From contig CALBZE010000090.1 of assembly GCA_937889645.1 (NCBI GenBank), forward strand, positions 1 through 10,269: 10,269 bases of DNA. Reading direction: 5' to 3'. The stretch is from an uncultured bacterium (GTDB taxonomy: Bacteria > Gemmatimonadota > Gemmatimonadetes > Longimicrobiales > RSA9). Positions 1 through 7,176 of the stretch are shown piece by piece. Below the pieces are notes generated by a model. It saw only the letters and a list, made by a program, of their open reading frames with translations. It searched no databases and was not told where the DNA came from. Positions within the stretch are counted from its first letter, which is position 1. Every line of letters begins with the position of its first letter. The position numbers and the translations under genes were made by a program.

Positions 1-47
1 GCCGGGAAGGAGGTGAAATCACAACAAAACTGAAGCACCGGGTGCGT

Positions 48-87
48 AAAACTGGCTGTCTCCCAACTGCGCAAAAGTGGGTGTCTC
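48..87. repeat. Imperfect direct repeat, 15 bp, two copies 25 bp apart
   Basis: Positions 48-62 and 73-87 match at 13 of 15 bases, with the shared pattern aaaa-N-tgg-N-tgtctc. The 25-bp period would put both copies on similar faces of the helix within about half a turn. They could be regulator-binding sites for the cassette downstream, or terminal repeats of a mobile element lying to the left. The sequence does not decide between these. Confidence 0.35.
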
Positions 88-116
88 TGTACAAGGGAAT
101 AGCCCACCGTTAGATT
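88..116 (+). promoter_or_regulatory. Weak sigma70-like promoter candidate for cassette A
   Basis: TGTACA at 88-93 and TAGATT at 111-116 are separated by 17 bp. Each matches the consensus hexamer at 4 of 6 positions. A start near 123 would give a leader of about 55 nt before the precursor ATG at 179. The match is poor and could be chance. Confidence 0.22.
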
Positions 117-117
117 G

Positions 118-129
118 CCTTGATCAAGG
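118..129. promoter_or_regulatory. Perfect 12-bp palindrome ccttgatcaagg
   Basis: The palindrome is perfect and unusually AT-containing for this DNA. It sits where transcription would begin if the weak promoter at 88-116 is real, so it could be an operator for a dimeric repressor. No regulator gene is present in the window to support this. Confidence 0.25.
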
Positions 130-178
130 CCGCAATCCGGCCTCCCACCGGCGCCACAACACAACACGCGAACCGACG

Positions 179-388
179 ATGAGCGAAAGAACGATGCCGT
201 GCCGTACGGCCGCGCTCAATGGGGCCGTCGCCCCGCACGCAGCGCGGCTGGAGCAGACCGCTGGTGCGTACATCCCGCCGCGCCTGCAGCGGCTGGGCGC
301 CTGGCGGGCGCTCACGCTCGAGCAATCGATTCCGATCGGACCGGGGAGTTTCCTCCTGGACGCGGACATCGCCGAACGGCTGGGCTGA
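179..388 (+). CDS. Precursor peptide A, lasso-type RiPP leader
   Basis: This 69-aa peptide begins MSERTMPC and ends AERLG. Residues 31-46 (Y31, P34, L36, G40, T46) match the lasso-peptide leader pattern YxxPxLxxxGxxxxxT exactly. That motif is known to bind the RRE protein that guides leader removal. The following segment 48-69 is the candidate core. It contains GPGSFLLD, in which Gly54 to Asp61 would give an eight-residue ring and leave an eight-residue tail. The canonical rule puts the Thr next to last in the leader, which here would start the core at Glu48, so the cleavage site is uncertain. The ATG at 179 was chosen over the in-frame ATG at 77 because it fits precursor length and the family begins with a short polar stretch, although no clear ribosome-binding site precedes either. 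A lipoprotein gene starts 40 nt after the stop. No maturation enzymes are in the window. Confidence 0.72.
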   Translation: MSERTMPCRTAALNGAVAPHAARLEQTAGAYIPPRLQRLGAWRALTLEQSIPIGPGSFLLDADIAERLG

Positions 389-416
389 CGCCCGGGTCGT
401 CGCGAAATCGAAACCG

Positions 417-422
417 AGGAGG
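417..422 (+). promoter_or_regulatory. Shine-Dalgarno site fixing the LamG-1 start
   Basis: AGGAGG lies six bases before GTG 429. It decides the start of the lipoprotein, because the reading frame is open far upstream, through precursor A, and offers an earlier ATG at 219. Confidence 0.65.
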
Positions 423-428
423 GCCACC

Positions 429-2663
429 GTGGTCACCCACGACAGAGCGACCAATGCCCGGGCCACCCTGGCCCGGGCGCTCACGCTTTCCGCGCTCGTT
501 TTTCTCGCCTGCGAGCCCGACGCCCCGACCCGGCCCGGCACCGAGCCGCCGTCAACCGCGGATGATCCCGGTACGGCGCGCGCGCTCGGGCTCATGGCGA
601 TCACCCTGACGCTCGGCGACGACGCGCCGGCCACTCACGCGGTGGGCGCGGCGTCTCACGCGACGGCCGCAGCCTCGGCCGCGCTCGCGCCCGGCTCGCT
701 CACGTTCCGTGCGAGCGCCGCCCCGCTCGACACCCTCGCCGGCGGCGTCCAGCTCGAGCCCCTGCGGACCGGCTCCTTCACCCACGGCGAACGCGGCAAC
801 GGCGGCGTGCGCTACGTCTACGCCACCTTCCGCGTCCGCAACGCCGCCGCCGACGGCACGCCCTACGCCGACGCGCGCATTAACCTGACCTTCATCCCCG
901 TCGAGGTGGCGGGTACGATCGACGGCACGCCGTTCTCGAAGCTGATCCGGTTCGACGGCACCGACGCCGATCCGGCCATCGCCACGCAGATCCGGCCCAC
1001 GGGCATGGTATGGGACAACGGGCTCGGCGGCATCAAGTCGGTCACGCCCGACGTGCTCCAGCTCTACACGGAAGCCGAGATCTCGGGCAGCGAGCTGCCG
1101 CTCGGCGAGAACGTCCTGCAGCCCTTCCCCTACGGCTTCGTCGTGCGGAGAGCGGACGGGACGACCAACACCCGCTCGCTTCCGGAGGACCCGGCCGAGG
1201 ACCAGTTCGATGGCGTGGTCACCTTCGCCTTCAAGGTCCCGCTCCAGGCCACACCCGACGCCGACCCGTTCCAGATCGTCCTCGTCGTGCAGGCGGTCGA
1301 CGATGCGACGACCCGCATCACGCAGTCGCTCGAGGAGCAGGACGCGGCCGGGGAGGCCGCGTTCGCTGCGCGGGCGGCCGCACTCGGCGCCTCGCAGGTC
1401 ACGATCCTCGAGGGGGGCAGCTACGGCGGCGCAGCCCGCCGGCTCTGCGGCGTGCGCGTGGCCGGCACGAGCATTGAGCCGCTGGCCACACTGACCGACT
1501 GCCCGACCTTCACCTCGCTCTCGCTCGCGCCGGGCGTGGCGAACCTCGCCGTGGGCGGCTCGGCGCAGCTCACTCCGACCCTTCGCGATGCCGATGGGAA
1601 CGAGTTCTACGGCATGGACGTCTCCTGGAGCAGCTCGGACCCGGAGGTCCTCTCCGTCGACCCCTCGGGGCGCTTGACCGCGCACGCCGAAGGCGTCGTC
1701 CTCATCACGGCGACCTCGGGGGCGCTCTCCGGGCACGCCGTCGCCACGGCCGTCGAGCCGTCGGCCTGGGGCAACGCGATCGCGTTGAGCGGCGCGCCGA
1801 CCAGCACCGCTCCGTACGTGGAGGTCGGTCCTCTGGCCGCCATCTACCCGCTCATGCCCTTCACCATTGAGGCGTGGATCCGCTGGGACGGGTTGCTGGG
1901 CTACCGGGTCGTCCTGAGCCGCCCCGCGAACGCCAACCCGGGGACCGGATACGCCATCGTCGTCAACCAAGGCTACCTCCAGAGCGACGCCAGCGTGGGC
2001 GACCTCCGGGGGCCGCTCCCCGTCGACCGCTGGGTGCACGTCGCCATGACCGCCTCCGTCACCGGAGCGCGCGCGCTCTACCTGAACGGTGTGCTGGTCG
2101 GCGAAGGGGCACGCGTTCCCGATCCCAACTTCTGGACGGACTCCATGCCGTTCCTGATCGGCCGCGAGTTCGTAGCCGGCCAATTCGACGATCGCACCTT
2201 CGGCGGGCAGGTCGACGAGGTCCGGATCTGGAGCACCGCGCTGGACCAGACGACGATCCAGAACTGGATGCGCCAGACGGACCTCACCGGCCACCCGAAA
2301 GCGGACAGCCTGGTCGCCCGTTACTCCCTGGACGAGACCGACGGGGTCGTTGCGCTGGACGGCAGCGGCAACGGCCACGACGGCACGCTGATGAATGCGC
2401 CCACCCGGGTCATGCGCCTCGGAACCCTCAAACTCTCCCAGACCGCGGCCAACCTCACGGTGGACGAGACGCTCCAGCTCACGGCGGAGGCCTACGACAT
2501 CCACGGCGACCCGCCGACCGACCCGGTGGTCTGGCTGAGCAGCGCCCCGGCGGTCGCCACGGTGGACGCGACCGGTCTCGTGACCGCGGTCGCGCCCGGC
2601 ACGGCGACGATCGTCGCGTTCGTAGAGGGCACGGTCGCCACCGCGACGATCCACGTCCAATGA
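429..2663 (+). CDS. LamG-1: lipoprotein with BIG2-LamG-BIG2 domains
   Basis: This 744-aa protein, starting at GTG, is predicted to be exported and lipid-anchored: a basic N-terminus, a hydrophobic stretch and a lipobox-like FLAC ending at Cys28. Residues about 50-355 form a conserved exported domain shared with the next gene. Residues about 361-441 are a BIG2-type Ig-like domain (VSWSSSDPEVLSVD, then GRLTA). Residues about 447-655 form a LamG/ConA-like lectin domain, shown by FTIEAWIRWDG, WVHVAMT, LYLNGVLVGEG, GGQVDEVRIW and a late SGNGHDGTL. A second BIG2 domain runs to the end (TVDETLQLTAEAYD, VATVDATGLVTAVAPGTATI). Such modules bind carbohydrate or protein partners outside the cell; no catalytic residues were seen. 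It is probably cotranscribed with precursor A. The function of the N-terminal domain and the ligand are unknown. The frame extends upstream without a stop, but that part is a shadow of precursor A. Confidence 0.85.
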   Translation: MVTHDRATNARATLARALTLSALVFLACEPDAPTRPGTEPPSTADDPGTARALGLMAITLTLGDDAPATHAVGAASHATAAASAALAPGSLTFRASAAPLDTLAGGVQLEPLRTGSFTHGERGNGGVRYVYATFRVRNAAADGTPYADARINLTFIPVEVAGTIDGTPFSKLIRFDGTDADPAIATQIRPTGMVWDNGLGGIKSVTPDVLQLYTEAEISGSELPLGENVLQPFPYGFVVRRADGTTNTRSLPEDPAEDQFDGVVTFAFKVPLQATPDADPFQIVLVVQAVDDATTRITQSLEEQDAAGEAAFAARAAALGASQVTILEGGSYGGAARRLCGVRVAGTSIEPLATLTDCPTFTSLSLAPGVANLAVGGSAQLTPTLRDADGNEFYGMDVSWSSSDPEVLSVDPSGRLTAHAEGVVLITATSGALSGHAVATAVEPSAWGNAIALSGAPTSTAPYVEVGPLAAIYPLMPFTIEAWIRWDGLLGYRVVLSRPANANPGTGYAIVVNQGYLQSDASVGDLRGPLPVDRWVHVAMTASVTGARALYLNGVLVGEGARVPDPNFWTDSMPFLIGREFVAGQFDDRTFGGQVDEVRIWSTALDQTTIQNWMRQTDLTGHPKADSLVARYSLDETDGVVALDGSGNGHDGTLMNAPTRVMRLGTLKLSQTAANLTVDETLQLTAEAYDIHGDPPTDPVVWLSSAPAVATVDATGLVTAVAPGTATIVAFVEGTVATATIHVQ
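1206..1669. repeat. 464-bp identical block, copy 1 (in LamG-1)
   Basis: Read base by base, this block is identical to 3509-3972 in LamG-2, at a constant offset of 2303. It covers the end of the N-terminal domain and the first half of the first BIG2 domain, so its ends do not follow domain borders. The 65 bp just upstream already differ at about 11 positions and the downstream flank also diverges at once. Confidence 0.93.
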
Positions 2664-2749
2664 ACCGGCCGACGAAGCATGCGGCCGCGCGGCCGCGCCG
2701 GCATACCCCGAATCGAGTCGAACCCAATGCCTCGTTCTTCTGGGGGTTT

Positions 2750-4966
2750 ATGATGAAGATTCGCCATGGCGCCTCCGGCCGGCGAGCGCGCGCGGTCTGG
2801 CCGGCGGCCCTCGTTGTCGCCCTTGGCCTGGCCTGCGACCGCGACGCCCCGCTGCAGCCGTCAGCGAAGCCGGAGCCCGAAACGGAGCGGCCGGGCACCC
2901 CGCGCGCGCTCGGGCTCATGCAGATCACCCTGACGCTCGGCGACGGCGCGCCGGCGACTCACGCGGTGGGCGCGGCGTCCGCCGCGTTCGCACCCGGCGC
3001 TCTCACGTTCCGTGCGAGCGCCGCCCCGCTCGACTCCCTCGCCGGCGGCGTCCAGCTCGAGCCGATCCGCACCGGCTCCTTCACCCACGGCACGCGCGGC
3101 GATGGCGGCGTGCGGTACGTCTTCGCCGCGTTCCGCGTCCGCAACGCCGCCGCCGACGGTACGCCTTACGCCGACGCGCGCACCAACCTGACCTTCATCC
3201 CGGTCGAGACCGAGAGCACGATCGACGGCACGCCGTTCTCGAAGCTGCTCCGGTTCGACGGCACCGACGCCGATCCGGCCATCGCCACGCAGATCCTGCC
3301 GGCCGGGCACGCCCAGGAGACCGGGCTCGGCGGCATCACGTCGGTCACGCCGGACGTGCTCCAGCTCTACACGGAATCGGAGGTTTCGGGGGGCGAACTG
3401 CCGCTGGATGCGGGCGTGCTTCAGCCCTTCCCCTACGGCTTCGTCGTGCGCCGCGCCGACGGCACTACGAACACCCGTTCGCTTCCGGCGGACCCGGGCG
3501 AGGACCAATTCGATGGCGTGGTCACCTTCGCCTTCAAGGTCCCGCTCCAGGCCACACCCGACGCCGACCCGTTCCAGATCGTCCTCGTCGTGCAGGCGGT
3601 CGACGATGCGACGACCCGCATCACGCAGTCGCTCGAGGAGCAGGACGCGGCCGGGGAGGCCGCGTTCGCTGCGCGGGCGGCCGCACTCGGCGCCTCGCAG
3701 GTCACGATCCTCGAGGGGGGCAGCTACGGCGGCGCAGCCCGCCGGCTCTGCGGCGTGCGCGTGGCCGGCACGAGCATTGAGCCGCTGGCCACACTGACCG
3801 ACTGCCCGACCTTCACCTCGCTCTCGCTCGCGCCGGGCGTGGCGAACCTCGCCGTGGGCGGCTCGGCGCAGCTCACTCCGACCCTTCGCGATGCCGATGG
3901 GAACGAGTTCTACGGCATGGACGTCTCCTGGAGCAGCTCGGACCCGGAGGTCCTCTCCGTCGACCCCTCGGGTCGTCTGACCGCGAACGCCGCAGGCGCC
4001 GCCATCATCACCGCGACCTGGGGAGCGTTCTCCGCCCGCGCCATCGCCACCGCCTTCGAGCCGTCCGCCTGGGGCAACGCGATCGCGTTGAGTGGAGCGC
4101 AGACCAGCTCCGCACCGTACGTGGACGTCTCTCCAGCGCCCCTCATCTTCCCGGGCCAAGCCTTCACCATTGAGGCGTGGATCCGCTGGGACGGGTCGCA
4201 GGGCTACCGCGTCTTCCTGAGCCGCCCCGCGAACTCCAATCCGCAGAGCGGATACGCCGTCGTCGTCAACAACGGCTACCTGCAAAGCAGCGCCAACACG
4301 GGCGACCTCAGGGGACCGGTCCCCGTCGACCGCTGGGTCCATGTGGCGTTCGTGATCAACGGCAACGTACTACAAGGCGGCTCGCTCTACCTGAACGGCG
4401 TGCTGGTCGGGGAGGGGAGCCCCTTCGTAGCCAGCATTGCGTTCGGCATGCCGTTCCTGATCGGCCGCGAGTTCGTAGCGGGCCAACTCGACGATCGCAC
4501 CTTCGGCGGGCAGATCGACGAGGTCCGAGTCTGGACCACCGCGCTGGACCAGACGACGATCCAGAACTGGATGCGCGCAACGGACCTCGCCGGCCACCCG
4601 AAAGCCGGCTTCCTGGCCGCCCGCTACACCTTCGACGAGGCGGGTGGCAGCGTCGCGGCGTCCAGCACCGGACAATACCATGGCACCATGCAGAACAATC
4701 CCGTCCGCGTCGCGCGGGTCGGCACGGTCGAGCTCTCCGAGACCGCGGCCGAGCTCGAGGTGGACGAAACGCTCCAGCTCACGGCGGAGGCCTACGACCT
4801 CTACGGCGACGAATCCGCCGACCCGGTGGTCTGGCTGAGCAACGACCCCGCGGTCGCCACGGTGGATGCCAACGGGCTGGTGACGGCGCTGGCGCCCGGC
4901 AAGGCGACGATCGTCGCCTTCGCCGAAGGCGCCCTCGCCACCGCGACGATCACCGTCGTCGAATAG
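2750..4966 (+). CDS. LamG-2: paralogous lipoprotein with BIG2-LamG-BIG2 domains
   Basis: This 738-aa paralogue of LamG-1 has the same order of parts: a signal peptide with a basic start (KIRHGASGRRAR), a hydrophobic core and a lipobox-like GLAC ending at Cys29; the shared N-terminal domain; a BIG2 domain at about 354-435; a LamG domain at about 441-657 (FTIEAWIRWDGSQGYRVFLS, WVHVAFV, LYLNGVLVGEG, GGQIDEVRVW); and a C-terminal BIG2 domain at about 660-738. The start is one of two adjacent ATGs, 2750 or 2753; a GGGGG run at 2742-2746 suits 2753. An ATG at 2660 overlaps the LamG-1 stop as ATGA and would allow translational coupling, but it would put about 30 extra residues before the signal peptide. 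The gene lies 86 nt after LamG-1, with no promoter seen between, so one operon with precursor A is likely. The loops of the LamG domain differ most from LamG-1, which suggests a different ligand. Confidence 0.84.
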   Translation: MMKIRHGASGRRARAVWPAALVVALGLACDRDAPLQPSAKPEPETERPGTPRALGLMQITLTLGDGAPATHAVGAASAAFAPGALTFRASAAPLDSLAGGVQLEPIRTGSFTHGTRGDGGVRYVFAAFRVRNAAADGTPYADARTNLTFIPVETESTIDGTPFSKLLRFDGTDADPAIATQILPAGHAQETGLGGITSVTPDVLQLYTESEVSGGELPLDAGVLQPFPYGFVVRRADGTTNTRSLPADPGEDQFDGVVTFAFKVPLQATPDADPFQIVLVVQAVDDATTRITQSLEEQDAAGEAAFAARAAALGASQVTILEGGSYGGAARRLCGVRVAGTSIEPLATLTDCPTFTSLSLAPGVANLAVGGSAQLTPTLRDADGNEFYGMDVSWSSSDPEVLSVDPSGRLTANAAGAAIITATWGAFSARAIATAFEPSAWGNAIALSGAQTSSAPYVDVSPAPLIFPGQAFTIEAWIRWDGSQGYRVFLSRPANSNPQSGYAVVVNNGYLQSSANTGDLRGPVPVDRWVHVAFVINGNVLQGGSLYLNGVLVGEGSPFVASIAFGMPFLIGREFVAGQLDDRTFGGQIDEVRVWTTALDQTTIQNWMRATDLAGHPKAGFLAARYTFDEAGGSVAASSTGQYHGTMQNNPVRVARVGTVELSETAAELEVDETLQLTAEAYDLYGDESADPVVWLSNDPAVATVDANGLVTALAPGKATIVAFAEGALATATITVVE
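3509..3972. repeat. 464-bp identical block, copy 2 (in LamG-2)
   Basis: This is the partner of 1206-1669, with no differences across 464 bp, including at synonymous positions. The paralogues are otherwise diverged on both sides, so the block must be much younger than the gene duplication itself. Confidence 0.93.
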
Positions 4967-4972
4967 ACGACG
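4954..4972 (+). terminator. Small hairpin across the LamG-2 stop codon
   Basis: A 7-bp stem, cgtcgtc (4954-4960) with gacgacg (4966-4972), encloses a 5-nt loop that carries part of the stop codon. No T-run follows, so it is at best a weak or factor-assisted terminator for the + strand operon. Confidence 0.25.
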
Positions 4973-5043
4973 TCGATCGCGCGTTCCACGGCGGGACGGG
5001 GGCGCCGCCCGGCCCCCGAACTCGGGCACACCCCCGGCAAGAA

Positions 5044-5219
5044 CGGACGCCGCGGGCGCTCGCCCTCGCCGCGTGCGCGATCCTGGCCGCCGCGTGCGGC
5101 AGCCGCGATCCGGCGCCGGACGGCGCGGACGGACGGGTCGCAATGCGGCTCGACTACAACTGCGCGACAACCTGATGGCCGACGGCGGCAACTATGTGTG
5201 GCAGCGCGTAGGCGGCTAG
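5044..5219 (+). pseudogene. Remnant of a small lipoprotein gene
   Basis: From 5044 one frame reads a typical lipoprotein signal, LALAACAILAAACGS, with the lipobox cysteine at 5095-5097, followed by DPAPDGADGRVAMRLDYNC and a stop at 5173-5175. Removing one gc pair from the tgcgcg at 5161-5166 joins it to another frame that reads DNLMADGGNYVWQRVGG and stops at 5217-5219. This suggests a 2-nt slip in a short gene. No ATG, GTG or TTG begins the signal-peptide frame after the LamG-2 stop, so the 5' end is also lost or changed. The original product cannot be named. It could also be a chance frame in GC-rich DNA, but the signal peptide is convincing. It sits between converging operons, a place where decayed copies often persist. 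Confidence 0.35.
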
Positions 5220-5294
5220 TAAGGACCTCCGCAGAAGCCATCCGGGATCGCAACCGCTCGATCGCCCGGGGCCCATCCTCCACCACCGCATGGG

Positions 5295-5343
5295 TCCGGC
5301 CCGCCGCAGGCAGCCGCGATCAGCGGTGCCAGGGCGGGCCGGA
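5295..5343 (-). terminator. 11-bp perfect inverted repeat between converging operons
   Basis: The arms tccggcccgcc (5295-5305) and ggcgggccgga (5333-5343) pair perfectly around a 27-nt loop that can itself fold (ccgc with gcgg). It lies about 65 nt beyond the stop of the RCC1 gene on the - strand. No T-run follows on either strand, so it is a candidate hairpin for transcript ends rather than a classical terminator. Confidence 0.35.
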
Positions 5344-5409
5344 TACAAACTGCATGTCGTTCGCCTGGGCGAGGGATCGTCCGGAGACGCCTCGCCGGTC
5401 GACTCTCGA

Positions 5410-7149
5410 TCAGTACGTGCCCGCGACGACGACCGGGACGTTGCTATTGGTCGTCTGGCCGTTGCCGAGCCGGCCGTTGGTGCCGTTGCCCCAGCAGTAG
5501 GCCGGGCCAGCCTCGCTCAGGGCACAGGCGTGACCACTGCCGAGCTTCACTCCCAGGAACGAAGCGCCGGCCGGCTCCTGCACCGCCATGGGGGTCAAGC
5601 GCTCTCCGGCCGTGCCGTTGCCGAGTTTGCCGAAGCTGTTATTGCCCCAACAGTAGAGCTTGCCGTCCGAGCCGTTGGCGCACGTGAAACCGCCACCGGC
5701 GGAGACGCCCGAGAGCGTCACACCATCGGGCGCATGCACCGCTACCGGGACATTGCTGGCAGTGGTCGAGTTGTTGCCGAGTTGGCCGTAGTCGTTGCGG
5801 CCCCAGCAGTAGACCTTGCCGTCCAAGCCGTCGGCGCAGGTGAATCTGTCCCCCGTAGAGACGCGGGTGAACGTCACACTATCGGGCGCATGCACCGCTA
5901 CCGGGACATTGCTGGCAGTGGTCGAGTTGTTGCCGAGTTGGCCGTAGTCGTTGCGGCCCCAGCAGTAGACCTTGCCGTCCAAGCCGTCGGCGCAGGTGAA
6001 TCTGTCCCCCGTAGAGACGCGGGTGAACGTCACACTATCGGGCGCATGCACCGCTACCGGGACATTGCTGGCAGTGGTCGAGTTGTTGCCGAGCTGGCCA
6101 CTACTGTTGGAGCCCCAGCAGTAGAGCTTGTCATCCGAGCCATGCGCGCAGGCGTGACTATTATAGCTCGATACGCCGGAGAGCCTCACATCCGCCGGCG
6201 CCTGCACGGCCGTGGGCGTCGTGTGGTCGGTGTTTGTGCCGTCGCCGAGCCGACCGTTCTCATTTCGGCCCCAGCAATAGACCTTGCCGTCCGAGCCGTC
6301 GGCGCAGGTGTGATAGTTACTGGCCACGACCCCCGAGAGCGTCACACCCACCGGCGCTTCCACGGCCACGGGGGTCGTACGATCGGTCGTCGTACCGTCG
6401 CCAACCTGACCATAGTTATTCCAACCCCAGCAGTAGACCTTGCCGTCCGAGCCGTCCCCGCAGGTGTGAAGGCCACCCGCCGAAATTCGGGTCAGGTGGA
6501 CGCTATACGCCTCCGGGTCCGGCACCTTGGTCCACACCAGGACACTGAAGCGGAACGTCTCCGCGCCGTTCAGCTGGAACCGCCACGTCTTCGCGCCGCT
6601 CGTATCGCCCTGCCTCAGGATCGCATCCCCGCCGAGGAACGCCGCGCCCGCGTACTCGTAGTACTTCTGCCCCTCCGACCCCGTGAAGGTCGCCGTCCCG
6701 TCGTGGTTGAGCACCTCGACGCCGTTGTTCGGCTCATCCACGAAGAAGACCCGGACCCCCTCCTCCTCGGCAGTCTCCCCATCCTGCGTCGCCATCGGCT
6801 GGAGCGTCAGGTTCTGCACCGTCACGTCCGCGCTCCACACGCCGCCGTCCACCGTGGGCGCCGCATTCGCCAGCCGCACGAAACGGTGCTGGCTGCCGAC
6901 GATCAGGTTGTAGCTCGGCCCGCCACTCGCTCCGGCAGAGGCCGGCTCGCACTGCATTTCACCACCCTTCGTGACGTCGACCGTGCAGTCGAGCGCAACG
7001 GCGAAGCTCGCCGCAGGCGACGTCTCGAACTCCGAATGGTCCAGCGGACGCGTCGGCTCCTCGCCGCAGCCGGCGGCCAGGAGCACGCATGCAGCACCCC
7101 CAACCCACCGAAGAACGGTGGGCCGGATCGTAGCACTCTCGTTCGTCAT
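5410..7149 (-). CDS. RCC1-B: lipoprotein with a seven-blade RCC1 propeller
   Basis: This 579-aa exported lipoprotein has a signal peptide with lipobox LLAAGC (Cys28) followed by GEEPTRPLD. Residues about 45-215 form an uncharacterised beta-rich domain also present in RCC1-C (GGPSYNLIVGSQHRFVRLAN, GVRVFFVDEPNNGVEVLNHD, FRFSVLVWTKVPDP). Residues about 217-579 are seven repeats of about 52 aa, each with the pattern TC-x9-CWG and GxLGxG, the hallmark of RCC1 blades. Seven blades complete one propeller. Each repeat carries a Cys-x9-Cys pair, which would suit disulfides outside the cytoplasm. Secreted RCC1 propellers bind partners; no nucleotide-exchange role is implied. Two neighbouring blades are DNA-identical. 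The start at 7149 has GGAG six bases upstream (7156-7159), and the gene lies 27 nt after precursor B, so they probably form one transcript. The last residues, VPVVVAGTY, match the end of RCC1-C. Confidence 0.88.
   Translation of the reverse strand: MTNESATIRPTVLRWVGGAACVLLAAGCGEEPTRPLDHSEFETSPAASFAVALDCTVDVTKGGEMQCEPASAGASGGPSYNLIVGSQHRFVRLANAAPTVDGGVWSADVTVQNLTLQPMATQDGETAEEEGVRVFFVDEPNNGVEVLNHDGTATFTGSEGQKYYEYAGAAFLGGDAILRQGDTSGAKTWRFQLNGAETFRFSVLVWTKVPDPEAYSVHLTRISAGGLHTCGDGSDGKVYCWGWNNYGQVGDGTTTDRTTPVAVEAPVGVTLSGVVASNYHTCADGSDGKVYCWGRNENGRLGDGTNTDHTTPTAVQAPADVRLSGVSSYNSHACAHGSDDKLYCWGSNSSGQLGNNSTTASNVPVAVHAPDSVTFTRVSTGDRFTCADGLDGKVYCWGRNDYGQLGNNSTTASNVPVAVHAPDSVTFTRVSTGDRFTCADGLDGKVYCWGRNDYGQLGNNSTTASNVPVAVHAPDGVTLSGVSAGGGFTCANGSDGKLYCWGNNSFGKLGNGTAGERLTPMAVQEPAGASFLGVKLGSGHACALSEAGPAYCWGNGTNGRLGNGQTTNSNVPVVVAGTY
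5725..6093. repeat. 156-bp perfect tandem repeat, 2.4 copies
   Basis: Units 5725-5880 and 5881-6036 are identical, and 6037-6093 continues the match until a t/c change. At 156 bp, one unit equals 52 codons, exactly one RCC1 blade, so gain or loss of a unit keeps the frame. This is a fresh in-frame blade duplication, and copy number may vary between strains or have been misassembled. Confidence 0.93.
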
Positions 7150-7176
7150 CGAAATCTCCGTGTCCGGGTGGAATCC

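Larger units (their letters stand above)
1..178. other. Upstream leader region without a confident gene
   Basis: No gene could be supported here. Two reading frames are open to the left edge: one stops at 31-33 and another at 106-108. Either could be the tail of a gene outside the window, but neither tail has a recognisable motif. The stretch holds an imperfect direct repeat, a weak promoter-like pair and a 12-bp palindrome, each listed separately. No good ribosome-binding site precedes the ATG at 179; the bases just upstream are C- and A-rich. Confidence 0.5.
4967..5409. other. Convergent intergenic region
   Basis: This 443-bp gap lies between the 3' end of LamG-2 on the + strand and the 3' end of the seven-blade RCC1 gene on the - strand. 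It holds the lipoprotein remnant at 5044-5219 and a long inverted repeat at 5295-5343. Nothing else gene-like was found. Confidence 0.6.

Noticed and set aside
77..178. Longer start for precursor A at ATG 77
   Set aside because: The added 34 residues have no leader features, and the start at 179 gives the same size as the other two precursors.
552..2660. Long antisense reading frame of about 700 codons opposite LamG-1
   Set aside because: It is an Arg-, Gly- and Asp-rich shadow frame caused by GC-biased third positions, with no domain or signal. The sense strand has clear LamG and BIG2 domains and a lipoprotein signal.
2660..2749. ATG at 2660 overlapping the LamG-1 stop as the LamG-2 start
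   Set aside because: It would place an Arg/Pro-rich segment of 30 residues before a signal peptide that already has a good basic start at 2750. It is not fully excluded.
5725..6093. CRISPR-like array
   Set aside because: The units are directly adjacent without spacers, 156 bp long, and encode RCC1 blades in frame.
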